Source of the DNA: Arthonia radiata
Lineage: Eukaryota > Ascomycota > Arthoniomycetes > Arthoniales > Arthoniaceae
Direction of reading: 5' to 3'
DNA length: 64,000 bases
NCBI GenBank assembly: GCA_002989075.1
Contig: PSQN01000006.1
Span: 1,811,018 to 1,875,017 of the forward strand
How positions within the stretch are numbered: the stretch's first letter is position 1; the number at the start of each line of letters is the position of its first letter. The notes below the pieces were generated by a model. It made no database searches, was not told the origin of the DNA, and saw only the letters and a program-made list of their open reading frames with translations. A program made the translations under genes and the position numbers. Of the stretch, positions 21,134 through 31,716 are shown piece by piece.

Positions 21134-22690
21134 CTAGGTCTGCTCTGCAGGACGACTCTTGAGCTTCGTCCACCCGCTGGTGCCTTTCTTGTCATCTACC
21201 CTCTCGCCACTGCTCGATGCAATGTCTCGCGCAGGCTGGCTGGTCTGATCCACCACAATGTTCTCCTCAGCATCCGTGCCATCTGCGAGCTCGTCTTCAC
21301 GGCCATCCAGTAGCTCCCAATCGTGTCCAGACATGTCATTCAGCAGCGCCGCTTTGAGCTCGTCGATGATCTTGACGGGGAATGCAAAGGCCCAGCCCCT
21401 AGCTGAGACATCGCACATGCCCTCTTTGGCAGACGCTGAGTTCTCAAGGAAGTGGCTTGCCGAGCCGTGAGAATGCACGCCGAGCGCTGCTGGTGCAATG
21501 GCTGAGCTGAATGCTTTCACACCTTCAGCTTGCTTCACAGTGACGATAGGGTCTTTAAACGAGGTGCGTCTTCGCAGAGTCGAAGGTGTATCAGAAGCAT
21601 TAGCAAAGAGTAGCCAGAGATTCCTGCCCATATCGCAGACGTCATCCCAGTCCTTTTCGGCCACTGGCAGGCCTTGTACCCGGCACAACCAAGCAATGTC
21701 CCAGGCAAGCAGAGCGATACCTTCAACGAATAGAGCGTAAGCAGAAGGGTTTTCTCGGGCCAGCTTTGGCAGCTTGCGATCAGTGAACAAATGTCGGGGC
21801 CGACCTGCTGCGCGCTGTTCAAGCTCTCGAGATGCCCTCGCACCCCCATCGCGCAAAGAGCCAGGCGTGATCTTGGGGAAGTGAACGTCCTTGCCAGAAT
21901 ATGAAGAAGCAGGCGAGAAGATAGTAGGCATTGGCCATTCTGCGTGCGGCAGAGTGATCTCAGCTGGCAGTCGCACGTGCAAGTAGCCTGAAACTTGAGA
22001 GACCAGACGCGCGACGTAGTGTAGCATGGTCGAGATATGGGCTGGCTCTGCGCTGTTGAGATGTCGGATATCAGGAACGAGCATATTCCATATGCAATAT
22101 TGTGGCGCCTTCTTATTACCGTCGATCGGCTTCACGATCTGTTTGAGGCCAGCTAAAGTGACAGCGGACTTGCAGCGCTTGGTTCGCATAACTACTATGT
22201 CTTTGTATTGACCAGCGTGCAATGAAGCGCGCTCGTTGATACCCTTTTGTATCGCGTTACTTCTTTTTTTACGTCTTTCAGCCAACTCGTCTTTGGATCG
22301 CTTCAGAGCGTCTCCTCTTTCTTCTGTCGTCGGTCGTTGCTCATCGAGCGTCCTCCTCAGCTGTTCCATGTTCTGCTTCAAGGTCGCCGCGTGATGAGTG
22401 ACAGTCTCAACCTTCTCCCTCGATTCGGTCAACTCTGCAAGCAGGCGACTGTGTTTAGCAGTCCTCGCGCATTGCTCAAGGTCGTCGGATGGACTAGCAG
22501 AGTCTGAGCTGCTCTTTCTATCCGCAGCACCGGGTGTCACGACTGCATTGACTTGACGTTCTACTCTTTCTTTGTCGACCAAGGCTTGGGCTTGCTTGAG
22601 GCGGAGCGGAAACAGTGTCGCTCGAGCACATCCTGGGCACTGTAGACCGGGTACCTCGCTCTGATGTCGAGAGCATATCTGACACTCCAT
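21134..22690 (-). CDS. ATG14: Autophagy protein Atg14 (UVRAG/Barkor family)
   Basis: Intronless, 518 residues. Atg14 recruits PI3-kinase complex I (Vps34-Vps15-Atg6) to the site of autophagosome formation. The N-terminus carries the conserved paired cysteines CQIC and CPGC (Cys 3, 6, 18, 21), a zinc-ribbon-like element. A coiled coil follows at about residues 85-150 (LLAELTESREKVETVTHHAA, then RRTLDEQRP). Further on come the family landmarks YCIWNMLVPD and the aromatic/basic middle. The last ~60 residues are acidic and disordered. The start is the ATG directly before the Cys motif. It is divergent from the gene at 23087. Confidence 0.9.
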   Translation of the reverse strand: MECQICSRHQSEVPGLQCPGCARATLFPLRLKQAQALVDKERVERQVNAVVTPGAADRKSSSDSASPSDDLEQCARTAKHSRLLAELTESREKVETVTHHAATLKQNMEQLRRTLDEQRPTTEERGDALKRSKDELAERRKKRSNAIQKGINERASLHAGQYKDIVVMRTKRCKSAVTLAGLKQIVKPIDGNKKAPQYCIWNMLVPDIRHLNSAEPAHISTMLHYVARLVSQVSGYLHVRLPAEITLPHAEWPMPTIFSPASSYSGKDVHFPKITPGSLRDGGARASRELEQRAAGRPRHLFTDRKLPKLARENPSAYALFVEGIALLAWDIAWLCRVQGLPVAEKDWDDVCDMGRNLWLLFANASDTPSTLRRRTSFKDPIVTVKQAEGVKAFSSAIAPAALGVHSHGSASHFLENSASAKEGMCDVSARGWAFAFPVKIIDELKAALLNDMSGHDWELLDGREDELADGTDAEENIVVDQTSQPARDIASSSGERVDDKKGTSGWTKLKSRPAEQT

Positions 22691-23086
22691 TCCTCCGCAA
22701 CGGGCGCAATTGGATTGGTGCTACTCAATCCAGAGGCGACGATCTCGCAAGCCAGGCGGCAAGATGAGGCCGCTGGTGAGCTGACTGCATCTTGACGGGT
22801 CAGCAAACGACGAGCGCGGCGTGAATATCTCATGTGTTGAAAGGCATGGTTTTCAGCGACTGCGGGAATCAAGGGAGTGAGCAGGCATCAGACGACGACG
22901 TCGATGTCACGTAGGGCTGATCACATGCTTGCGCGTTGATCGCGTCACATGCGCGTCGTTTGCTGCTATCGATAAGGGCAAGCGCTACCACATCGTCACT
23001 GGATCAGCGTCCAAACCCAAGTTGAGTTGAACGCTGCTCTTGATTTCATTCGCACAACACCATTGAGCTCGTCCAGACGAGCTAAA
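22691..23086. promoter_or_regulatory. Divergent promoter region, ATG14 and the gene at 23087
   Basis: About 400 bp between divergent start codons. The minus-strand frame above the ATG14 start stays open for a while but lacks protein character. An alternative TTG-initiated extension of the plus-strand gene from 23027 is not needed, because AAAATGG at 23086-23089 is a good start context. Confidence 0.45.
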
Positions 23087-24040
23087 ATGGCATCAAACGG
23101 TATGCCACCGCCACCTCGTCCAACCCACCATATTACCAGCAGTCCCCCACTGTCTGCACTCAACTACTTCCCAAGTAGTCAAGCACATGCCGGACACCCT
23201 CCTCCCCTGTCACAGGGACCCCAAAGTCTGCCAAAGCCAGAGACACACGAGGAACCTGAAGATGTGGATGGTGGTGTGACCGATGGTGATATGACCGCCT
23301 CTGCCTATTCCCAAGAGGACCCCACACAAGGATCCCTTGAAGCGCCTGTAGATGACGACACGCTTGAGTTACCTCCACTAGAATTAGGTCGAGGCAGCCA
23401 CGAGCCTGACGCTGACGACCGCTCGTCACGTTCAAGCTCTGTCAGTGGCGCCGACAGAATGCAAACGGACTTTCATACGCTGCAAGGTACAGGAGGTGAC
23501 GGAGCGGCGTCAAAGGTCGATGGCAACGATGGCAGTCATCAAACGCATAATCCCAACCATGTGGGCGGCGAGGACGACCGAGACGCGCCTGATGAGCCAT
23601 TTGTCGAGCGATATGAATGGGAGGATCTCTATCAACGCTACACCTCTGAGATGGACCAGAAGCGGACGGAAGAACAGCATACGATGCAGCGATATGAGCA
23701 ACTGCAATTGGTGAGCATATTCGTAATTTTGACTTCCATATCATACATTGACAACGTACTAGTTATACAGTATCTGGGCTGCCAAAGGCGCAGAGCAAGA
23801 GGAGACCCGTGCTGCAAAGAGGTCTGTCCCCTTTCTCCGTTCATTTCTGGGTAGTACTGACGGAATTGGCAGGTTATGCACCCGTATGGAGCACGTCCAG
23901 CACAGTGAGACTGACCTCAAGACGAAGCGTGATCATCGTAAGTATCGGCGGTGGCGTATCGTGATCCGAATAGTACTGACTACCTCTTAGGCGAGCAGGT
24001 GGTAAAGGCGTTCGAGTCCGCCATGAGGTTATTCGACTGA
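23087..24040 (+). CDS. Uncharacterised fungal protein with acidic linker and coiled-coil tail
   Basis: Four exons (23087-23710, 23763-23821, 23873-23937, 23991-24040) give 265 residues. The first ~170 residues are Pro/Ser/Asp/Glu-rich and probably disordered (MPPPPRPTHHITSSPPLS, EEPEDVDGGVTDGDMT). From about residue 180 it becomes a charged helix: RYEWEDLYQRYTSEMDQKRT, then AKGAEQEETRAAKRL and HSETDLKTKRDHREQV, ending SAMRLFD. All three small introns keep the frame and have proper GT/AG ends, so the spliced product is believable. It looks like a conserved but unnamed filamentous-fungal protein; I cannot assign a function. Confidence 0.72.
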
Positions 24041-24258
24041 TCCGGAACGGCTGGTGTCTTGTTCCTACAAGTAGGTTGTGTCCCATCCAAGCACCCTAAA
24101 TATGTACAGATTCATGCGCAAGCGGGCATGGGGTAGTGGTGGCTTTGAGAGAGTGATCCCTTCGCACGCGATGGCTTCATCTGTATGACTATCTGTAATA
24201 AAAGACGCCCGTGTGGAAGAGTGTACAATCCTACAAGGCCGGCTTTGAAAGGCATTTC

Positions 24259-26137
24259 TCACTTGCTTTTGCCGTTGTGGCGATGTTCTAGCTCTCCGGA
24301 TTTCGGAGTGGCAGTCCCACTTCCGGTTGGACCACAGCATTGTTTGCCAGTAGCGCAAGCGTCATTGCAATCGAGCAAACACGCCGCGTGCTCATGCGGT
24401 GTTGGTGGTGGTGAGACGCGAATCTGTGCATGATCGAGAGAGCCGCTGGCTATTGCAGTTTGGACGGATGCCGTCGACGACTGGCTCTGACGACCGTCTA
24501 GCCTTAGCAGAGCTTCTTCACTGTGCTCCGCATCCAGGCAGAACTCGGGCTGAATAGTACTGCTGTGAATGCCATGACCGTGCAGGCAGCTCTTGATCTC
24601 TTTAGCGAGCTGCATATATCTCGCTGCGTTCTTGCCTTGAAAGTCGAAGTCCAGCTCGACATCGAGTGTAGCAATTGGCTTTGACGGCGTCAGAGCCCAG
24701 ACATGAATGTGATGGCAGCTGCGGACGCCATCCAGATCCTCAATGTCCTCCTTGATATCGTCGACGAAAATATGATCCGGCGTGGCTTGTAAAAGCGGCT
24801 TTGCTGTGTCTATGCACATCGGAACAGCTGTCTTCAAGATTATGAGGGTGATGACTAAAGATATTGCTGGGTCGGCGTAAAAGCGTGATGGCGAGGATGT
24901 TAGCCAGATGATCAGGGCAGAAGCCATTACGCCAACATTGCCCAAAGCGTCGCCAAGGACATGCAGGAAAAGCCCTCGAATATTCATGTCCGAGTGCGAG
25001 TGCCCATGGCCGCCTGAAGACGCTTTTTTTGGCTGGTTGTGTTTGTGGAGTTTATGATCAGCAGTCGCGCCATCCACTGCTGAAGATGTGTGATCTCGGC
25101 TGTGAGACTGTTTCTTTTTCGGCGACTTGTTTGTGCTCTTCTTGAGTAGCGGCGACTGCTCCGTCGCCTCTGTCTCCACAGCTGTTTCATCTTCCGAAGA
25201 GCCACTGTGTTCCAAATCGGCATCGGTCATATGGGCAGACTTCATGATTGAGTTCCGTATGGAGCCTGGGTGTATTGGAAGCTCGTCAACCATGCTCTTA
25301 GCCCTTGATCTTCGGCCGGTTTTGCCGCTTCGGTGGCTGGAAACTGAGGGCCGCCTTCTGGATGAGGATCGGTGCTCCGTGGATGGCTTGTCGGTGTCGC
25401 CCACCCTCCATGATATTGATGGAGAAAGATGTGTTCTTGAGTTCCCCGAGTCGTCGACAGAATGTGAATGTTGATGTTGATGCGGGGCGTTTCCATTCTC
25501 TGCTGCATTTAGCTCATCCGCGTGTTCATGTTCATGTTCATGTTCTTCCTCTCCGTGACCATGGTCGTGACTATGCTGATGAAAAACGAATAATCCGAGT
25601 ATATTGAATGCCAGCCCGACACCTCCCACAATAAGGACGATCTTTGGATTTGATACCTCTTGAGGCTCCACAAAGCGTTGGATGGCATCCAGAAAGATCG
25701 ACAAGCAAAGCGCGACAAGAAACACACCGTTGACGAGACCACCCAGCAGTTCAGCTCGTGCCCACTACGTGACTGTCAATTGAATCCCTTGTCAATGTCG
25801 TTGATGAGAACGCATACCCCATATGTATATTCGTTGGAGCTTGACTTCTGCGTGGCTACTTTTACTGCCCAGAGGCCAACGCAAAGGGAGAGAACATCGT
25901 TGAGCTGTCTGCTGTCAGCGCGGACTTTTCAGTATATGGAAACCCCGCATACCATGTGAAACGCATCAGCCACAAGTGCGAGCGAGTGTGCAGCGTATCC
26001 TGGCAGGGATAGGTTAGCTGACCACCTTGTAACCTCTGCATGCACCCGCCTGACGTACCGACGATAATCTCGAGGAGGAAGAAGGCAACATCAACACCAA
26101 TGAAGATTTTGATTCTAGTTTCTTTGGAGAGCCCCAT
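24259..26137 (-). CDS. Cation diffusion facilitator, zinc transporter (Zrc1/Cot1-like)
   Basis: Four exons (26137-26059, 25999-25953, 25904-25818, 25764-24259) give 572 residues. CDF proteins exchange Zn2+ for protons, usually into the vacuole. TM2 carries VADAFHMLNDVL and TM5 carries HVLGDALGNVGV; both provide the His-x3-Asp zinc site. Between TM4 and TM5 lies a long cytosolic loop with His-Glu repeats (EEEHEHEHEHAD), a QHQHSHS cluster and GGHGHSHSDM, typical zinc sensors. The cytosolic C-terminal domain has CHHIHVWALTPSKPIATLDV. A Cys-rich end (CLLDCNDACATGKQCC) is unusual and might bind metal. The loop is longer than in yeast Zrc1. The three N-terminal introns (48-59 nt) all break between transmembrane segments. 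Confidence 0.93.
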
Positions 26138-26766
26138 CTTGTAAATTCATGCGCCGTGCAGCGACGCGACCAATTGATATGCGGTGTTTGACGAATTGTA
26201 TGCTCTGGACGGCGGAATCCTATGACTTGGGCGCGTGATGCTCCATCGCAAGCAAACGGTCATGAAACGTTTTGTGAAACAACGGAAGGTAACACAGCGC
26301 TTAACATGGAAAAGAAGCGATAGAGAAAGATGCGCAGACACTGGAACCACCGGATGAAAGTCGCAAAGTTTGCTGATGATTTGCGAGTTGCGGCGACCGA
26401 GAAATGATGTAAGGCGCCGGTTTATGCCGCCTTGCCGACCTCGGTATAGTGCGTATGTGCTCTCGATATGCGTGCCTATTTTCTCAGGCATGATATCTCT
26501 ACGGGATGGCTATGCATACCTAACAGCCATGCATTCTGAAAGATTGATCGTCCCGTCCTTAGGGTCGACACTGTCAAGTTAGACACGTTGAATATCTCAG
26601 CCGCTCGGGCCCTCAGAAGGTGTACTGTACATGATCGGAGCTCTCGCCAGGTGGTAGCACCGTCTTGACGCTGACGATGCTTGCCCTCCTGACCTTGAAC
26701 CGTTGGCCAGTTGCGTATACACATTCATTCTCTCTGGCTGATCGAATTCTTGACAAGCCGAGTGAA
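26138..26766. other. Intergenic, about 630 bp
   Basis: Promoter side of the zinc transporter and 3' side of the next minus-strand gene. A 114-codon minus-strand frame at 26147-26491 has no recognisable features. Nothing else seen. Confidence 0.5.
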
Positions 26767-28420
26767 TCATTCTCCCGGGCTCTTCAGCCAATCTTGCCAT
26801 GCTCCCCGGGCGGCTCCATTACCATCGCCTGTGCAAAGTACGCCTTTCCACGGTCCGTCCGCGCTCTCGTAGATCCTCTTCGACGCAACTTCGAAGCTCG
26901 CCCAATTCTGAAAGTCTAGCATGCGAGTCAGCCACTTTGGTTCGGCCTCGTCAGTCCCTGGCTTCTCAATGACAAAGCCCGCGTGACGCACCACGCGTCC
27001 GTAGTGTGTGTTGATGCTCGCTTCGTTGGGAAACGGAGGAGGCACGCGACCGAAGAAGGTGGGTTGGTACGCGCCACACCACTCAAGAATGGCCTCTTGT
27101 AGCAGCCTCTGTGCAGGTGACATTGTTGTCGGCTTGTCGACGCAGATGGTCAGGCTCGCGTGCACGGCCTCCCAATTGTCACTCCACTTCTTTCTGCGCT
27201 GCTTCCCGTCGGCGGTCTTCAACTTGTTCAAGAGACGCTTGATGTCTCCGTCGAGGAAAATGCCCACGTCCGCTTTGGCAGCTATGCGCTCGTAATCGTT
27301 CAGGTCCATTGCAGTATTGTCATGCTCAGAGTTGACGGGGACGTTGGCGAGATAGCAGTGTTGCTCGTCGAGTTCGAAGTAGAGGCCGAGAGATGTGCGA
27401 ATGCTACCAATGCCCACCGCGACACCACCGGCGAACTGCATGTCCAAGACTGTTGACCAGGTTTCGCCACACTCCCGGAAGACATGATGAGGTTGAGACA
27501 GAAGAGAGACCGCCGGCCCCGAGGAGAGCCTAGCCTCAGGGGCTTGCTTCAACTTCGGGCGACGTGGTGGCGGCATCTGCGTCTCGATGTGCTGTTCTGT
27601 CGAGGTTGCCTGCTTGGTAGGCAACTGTTCTGGTTCTGGAGTTGGAGTCGGTCGGAAGACAAACGATCGCATTTCGTGATCTGCCATCTCTGACTTGTGC
27701 TTCAATATGTCGGACGAAATGACGTTATCTGACCGTCCACGGTTGCTTCTTCGTGTAGAAGCTTGGCGTGGAGGCAATTTGCCTCGCGAAAGAGGACCCG
27801 TCGAAGGCGCAGGATGCTCAGCACGATTCAGTGTTTGCTGACGTGCAGCTTGGTGATGATCAAGGTGAGCGATCGGATACGCTTCCGTTGCCGTTGGTGT
27901 TGGAAGTGAGGGGCTATCGCGTTTGATATCGCGAGGAAGATTCTGCGCGTAGTGGCTTGGATGATAGTAGCTGTTGCGAGACTGGCCTAATCTGATTCGT
28001 CAACAAATGTTGCAGATAAAAGTCGAACTTGATGGCATCGCTGACCTTGACCGGCAAGAGTTGCAAACCAAGCTTGGTTCTGAGCAAAGGTCGTAGGCGG
28101 GTTGAAAGCCGCTACTAAGGGTGGATAAGGAGCTTGATTGTTGCAACCGGTAGGTTGAGGCTGCGCGTACGAAGGTACCCCTGAGATGGTCATAAGTAAA
28201 TATCCGTAATACAAAGTTGTCGTTACCGAAGCGTACCGTGCGGTTGAAATCCTTGGGTGCTCATATGATAGGGTACTGGTCGTGTAGACCAAGTCACAAG
28301 CGGCGGCAGAGAGCTGTGTTGTTGTGGAAAGAAATTGGGCGCGCTCTGCAGATTAGGCGTTCCATTCGATGGTTCGTCATGTTGGTACAAGCCGTACCCG
28401 TTACTGAAGGCACTCATCAT
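26767..28420 (-). CDS. Uncharacterised fungal protein, disordered N-terminus and folded C-terminal domain
   Basis: Three exons (28420-28237, 28180-28052, 27986-26767) give 510 residues. The N-terminal ~270 residues are rich in Pro, Gln, His, Asn and Tyr (NFFPQQHSSLPPLVTWSTRP; RNSYYHPSHYAQNLPRD) with a basic patch STRRSNRGRSD, suggesting a nuclear or RNA-associated protein. The C-terminal ~240 residues look like a compact domain: FAGGVAVGIGSIRTSLGLYF, later KRLLNKLKTADGKQRRKKWS, LLQEAILEWCGAYQPTFFGR and WLTRMLDFQNWASFEV. I recognise no named domain. The frame clearly continues upstream of the TTG at 27777 through two introns to a real ATG pair at 28420. The donor of intron 2 could be 6 nt further along (GTCAGC) without changing the frame. 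Confidence 0.65.
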
Positions 28421-28982
28421 GTAGAGCACGCTTGCGTTGTTGATCAGATTTGGAACTTGGTTTTCATTACGTGGCCGGACAACAGAAGACGATGGTGTCT
28501 GCAGCAGGAGTATGAAGAAAGAGATTGCGCTGTCCACGTGACTGGCGTGCTGAGGTCATTGACGTTGGACCGAAGTGCTGAAGTGGTCTCACTTCTTCCC
28601 TGTAGACGCGTCATGACGCGCTCTTTGTGTCTTGCCTTCGAGGACGCGTCCCAACTTCCCTGGTACGCGCGCAGAGCGTTGGATTGAGTATAGCATATCG
28701 CCCAATGATCCGCAAGGCAAACCGACAAGGCTGACGAGTTACAAAGAAGACTTTGAAGTAGACTGGAAAGCGCAGATGTTACCATGTGGTTTAAGGTCAT
28801 CCCAACCATGAAAGAAAGGTTCTACCTACCAACCTCATCTACACAGACATATCAATCAAGATGGAAAGAGTGGTAATCGGACCTTTCTAGTCACCACTGC
28901 ATTATACCTCTATTATCATCATTGCATTCCTTGGTCGCCCCAAGCCGTCTCGTTTCAACGACGTCAGTCCACACTGCCTGGT
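28421..28982. other. Intergenic, about 560 bp
   Basis: Contains the promoter of the unknown gene starting at 28420 and the 3' end of the alpha/beta hydrolase. A 121-codon minus-strand frame (28444-28809) is Ser/Leu-rich but shows no coding evidence. Confidence 0.5.
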
Positions 28983-30608
28983 TCATGGCGCTCCCGTTAC
29001 GTTGAGGGTCGACTCCAGCCAAGCAAAGAGCTCTCTGTTCAGCTGCACGTTGGCGCCAGATTGAACGTGATAACCAGCGGCGCCCTTGAACTGAACCAAA
29101 GTAGCTCGATCCCCAAGGGCTTCAGCCACTCGTGCAGGCTGGCCTTGGTAAAACTGGTCCTCCTGAGCGTCGGCGATCCAGGTTGGCATCTGGATTTGAT
29201 CGACGATATCCGCGATCGTGAACGGCCTGACGAATTCCAAGAAGTCGAAAGGGCTATAGATGTTGAACGACCATAGACCTTGTTGGATACCCCACCTGAA
29301 TAGGCGTTAGCGTATTATAACATGCTTTGCCGCAGCAGGCAAGCCAAACATCCGCGACAAACTCACTTTGTCCCTGTGGGTGTTTCGGGTGCCTCAAGCG
29401 TCCGTTGGACAGCAGCATCGAAAGCGACTCTGTCGCCTGACTGGTAGAGCTGCTGCAGATCAGGCGACAGCTGCCCCGTGAAGGCCTCATGAATGTCGAA
29501 GACTCCTCCATCCAGCATCAGTGCTTTCACACGTGGCTCGAAGGCTGCAGCTCGAGCAGCGAGGTATCCGCCTATGATACATTGTCAGCAGTATCCTTTC
29601 TGTGACCTTCAGTGGCACGCATGGACGCTATTGACTCACCAAAAGAAAAGCCAAGATACGCAATCTTCTCGCAATCGACGTCAGACCTAGCGTACAGGTA
29701 ATCGACCACAGGAGTAAGCGTCGTCTCCCACTCGTTGATGAACCCAATGTTCTGGTCACGTCGGACTTTCGGCTGGCCTGGTCCTTCATAGGTAATAACA
29801 TTGAAGCCGCGTTCCAGAGCAGCAACGCCGATATCATGGTAAATGTCTTCTTGACTGGCATCGTAGCCATTGCAAAGGATGATCGTTGGCCGCTTGGTAG
29901 GCTGCGTCACGTACGCCGGGTCCTCAAAAGCAAAGTAGCGGGCTTCGATTGTGAAATTCTGACCGCCCGAGGCTGGAAGCTGGAGCGCTTGGCCGGGGAT
30001 TGGCTGTTCCAGGTATTAGCAAAGATGATAAGCCTGCACCACACAAGAGCCGATCACTTACCGATGCTGCATTAGCCGCTTCGAAACATTCCAGTTGCTC
30101 TGCCCACAGTGTGTTGATCCTTGGATCATCAGGGTTGCCATGCAGGTAGAAATCGGCATTGCGAAAGTAGTTTGCCGCGGCGAAGTACGTGTCCCTGACG
30201 TTGATCGGATTACGTGCAAAGTAAGGGTCCTCAGCGGCTGCCTTCGTTTTGTTTGCCAAAGCATAGAAGGCTCCTGTGTACGATTCATAGTCTCCAGGCG
30301 CAATAGCCTGCGCAGCCTTGAGCACCTCTGCAATGTCGGCACCACGCTTCAAGTTGCAAGTCAGTATCATCTCGACATTTGGGGGTTGCTGATCGTACAT
30401 AAGGAGCTTCTGCCAGGGCTACCAGTAACTGGAAGTTGAAGCTGTCGTCGGAGCTCAGTGGGAGCGTCGTTGCAGTAGCATCAACAGCTGCAGAGGCTGC
30501 ATCGATAGACGTAGGTGTTGGTGATGTCGCTGTTTGCGGAGCCGCAAAGCTATAGTGCAGCAACGGCAGCACTGCAAGTAGCAGGGATATTTTGGTGCTT
30601 TTGGTCAT
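28983..30608 (-). CDS. Secreted alpha/beta hydrolase with an apparent one-base frameshift
   Basis: Five exons by splice signals (30608-30399, 30346-30062, 30003-29640, 29571-29367, 29296-28983). A signal peptide starts MTKSTKISLLLAVLPLLHYS. The family resembles 2,6-dihydropseudooxynicotine hydrolase-type alpha/beta hydrolases: NYFRNADFYLHGN, PTIILCNGYDASQEDIYH, ITYEGPGQ, nucleophile Ser in GFSFGGY, acid in DAQEDQ, His in GYHVQSG. All introns have good ends, but the summed length is one base over a multiple of three: the expected WGIQQGLWSFN near 29280 reads through only if one A of an AAA triplet is absent. Either the base is an assembly/sequencing error or the gene is disabled late in its length. 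Likely extracellular; substrate unknown. Confidence 0.8.
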
Positions 30609-31716
30609 GTTGAAAAAGTTCTACGAATGAGCAGATAACATGGACAAAATTATGATTACGGTTATAAAAGATGCGATATTGATAAGTTGAGGAACGACCA
30701 ATTGTTTGAGCAAGCAAGCCGCTTCTTATATGTGAGTGAAGTACTGTGTAGGCCCACGGCATGAGATGAAGGCACAGCCATGATCTTGATGCAATCTTGG
30801 AGTCTCCAGTTCTACCAAATGGTCATGAATTTCACGGCTGACCAGGAAGCAGGCGAGTTGGAAGCTTGGGGCGGAAGTCTTCGCAGTGCTCAGTCTATTA
30901 GAAGAACTTCCAGAGTATGATGCTTGCGAGATTTGGGCAGCGATATCAAAAAGAGGTAGCAAACAATGAGACGAAAGGATGAGCGGTGCTCAGCCTTGGA
31001 CCGATCGATTGAATGATTAGCAGCGGTCGCATCGATAGAGGGCGGGAAAGTGCGAGTGTTGATTACCCGGAAAGGCAGCGCATACTCCGATTGGAAATTG
31101 GTCCATGGGGTCTTTGGGGCCACTTGCCGCCACAATGATTGATCTTCGGTGCGCTGTTGACAAAATTCTTCTGTGGCAGGAAACAAGTACGGAGGGTAAA
31201 TGACACAGCGGAGCAAAGCCTGGCGCAGACCGACTGGTGACCAAACCTTGCCGGGCATGTGCATAGTCAGCGACGCGTAACTCCGAACCTTCTTTGAGCG
31301 AGCAGTGAACGAGTTCCGATCCCGCAGTATGCGACTGGTCAAGGATTGCTGATACAACTCGACCAAACTGTATCATGTCGCAAGGGTCAGCGAGCTCGAA
31401 CGGAGAATGGGAGTGTAGCTGCAGACGTATCAGCTCCAGTCCGCGCTGTCGATCTGTCTAATTTGTCTGAAGGATAGGGGATCATGAAAAAATTAGAGTG
31501 TTGTTGCGTTTTTGTGTTCCTCATTTGGCCGGCGTATTGCGCGACTCAGGGTTAAAAACATATAATCATTTCGAATATGCCTGTTTGGGGATTGAACATA
31601 CCATAGTACATGATCAGCAGGTGCACAAAGGCAACGAAGATCAATGAAAAGAGACATCTGGCACATCTTTGATTCTTGATACGGCGTGAATGCTACGTTG
31701 ACAGCGATGACATAGT
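30609..31716. other. Gene-free stretch, about 1.1 kb
   Basis: Between the hydrolase start and the P0 stop. Two overlapping minus-strand frames at 30890-31376 (up to 158 codons) were considered; neither has a domain, signal or good start, and they overlap out of frame with each other. The segment nearest 31717 is probably the 3' untranslated region of P0. Confidence 0.45.

Noticed and set aside
30890-31376. Overlapping minus-strand frames of 119 and 158 codons
   Set aside because: They overlap each other out of frame, lack a domain, and lie between a promoter and a 3' end; likely chance.
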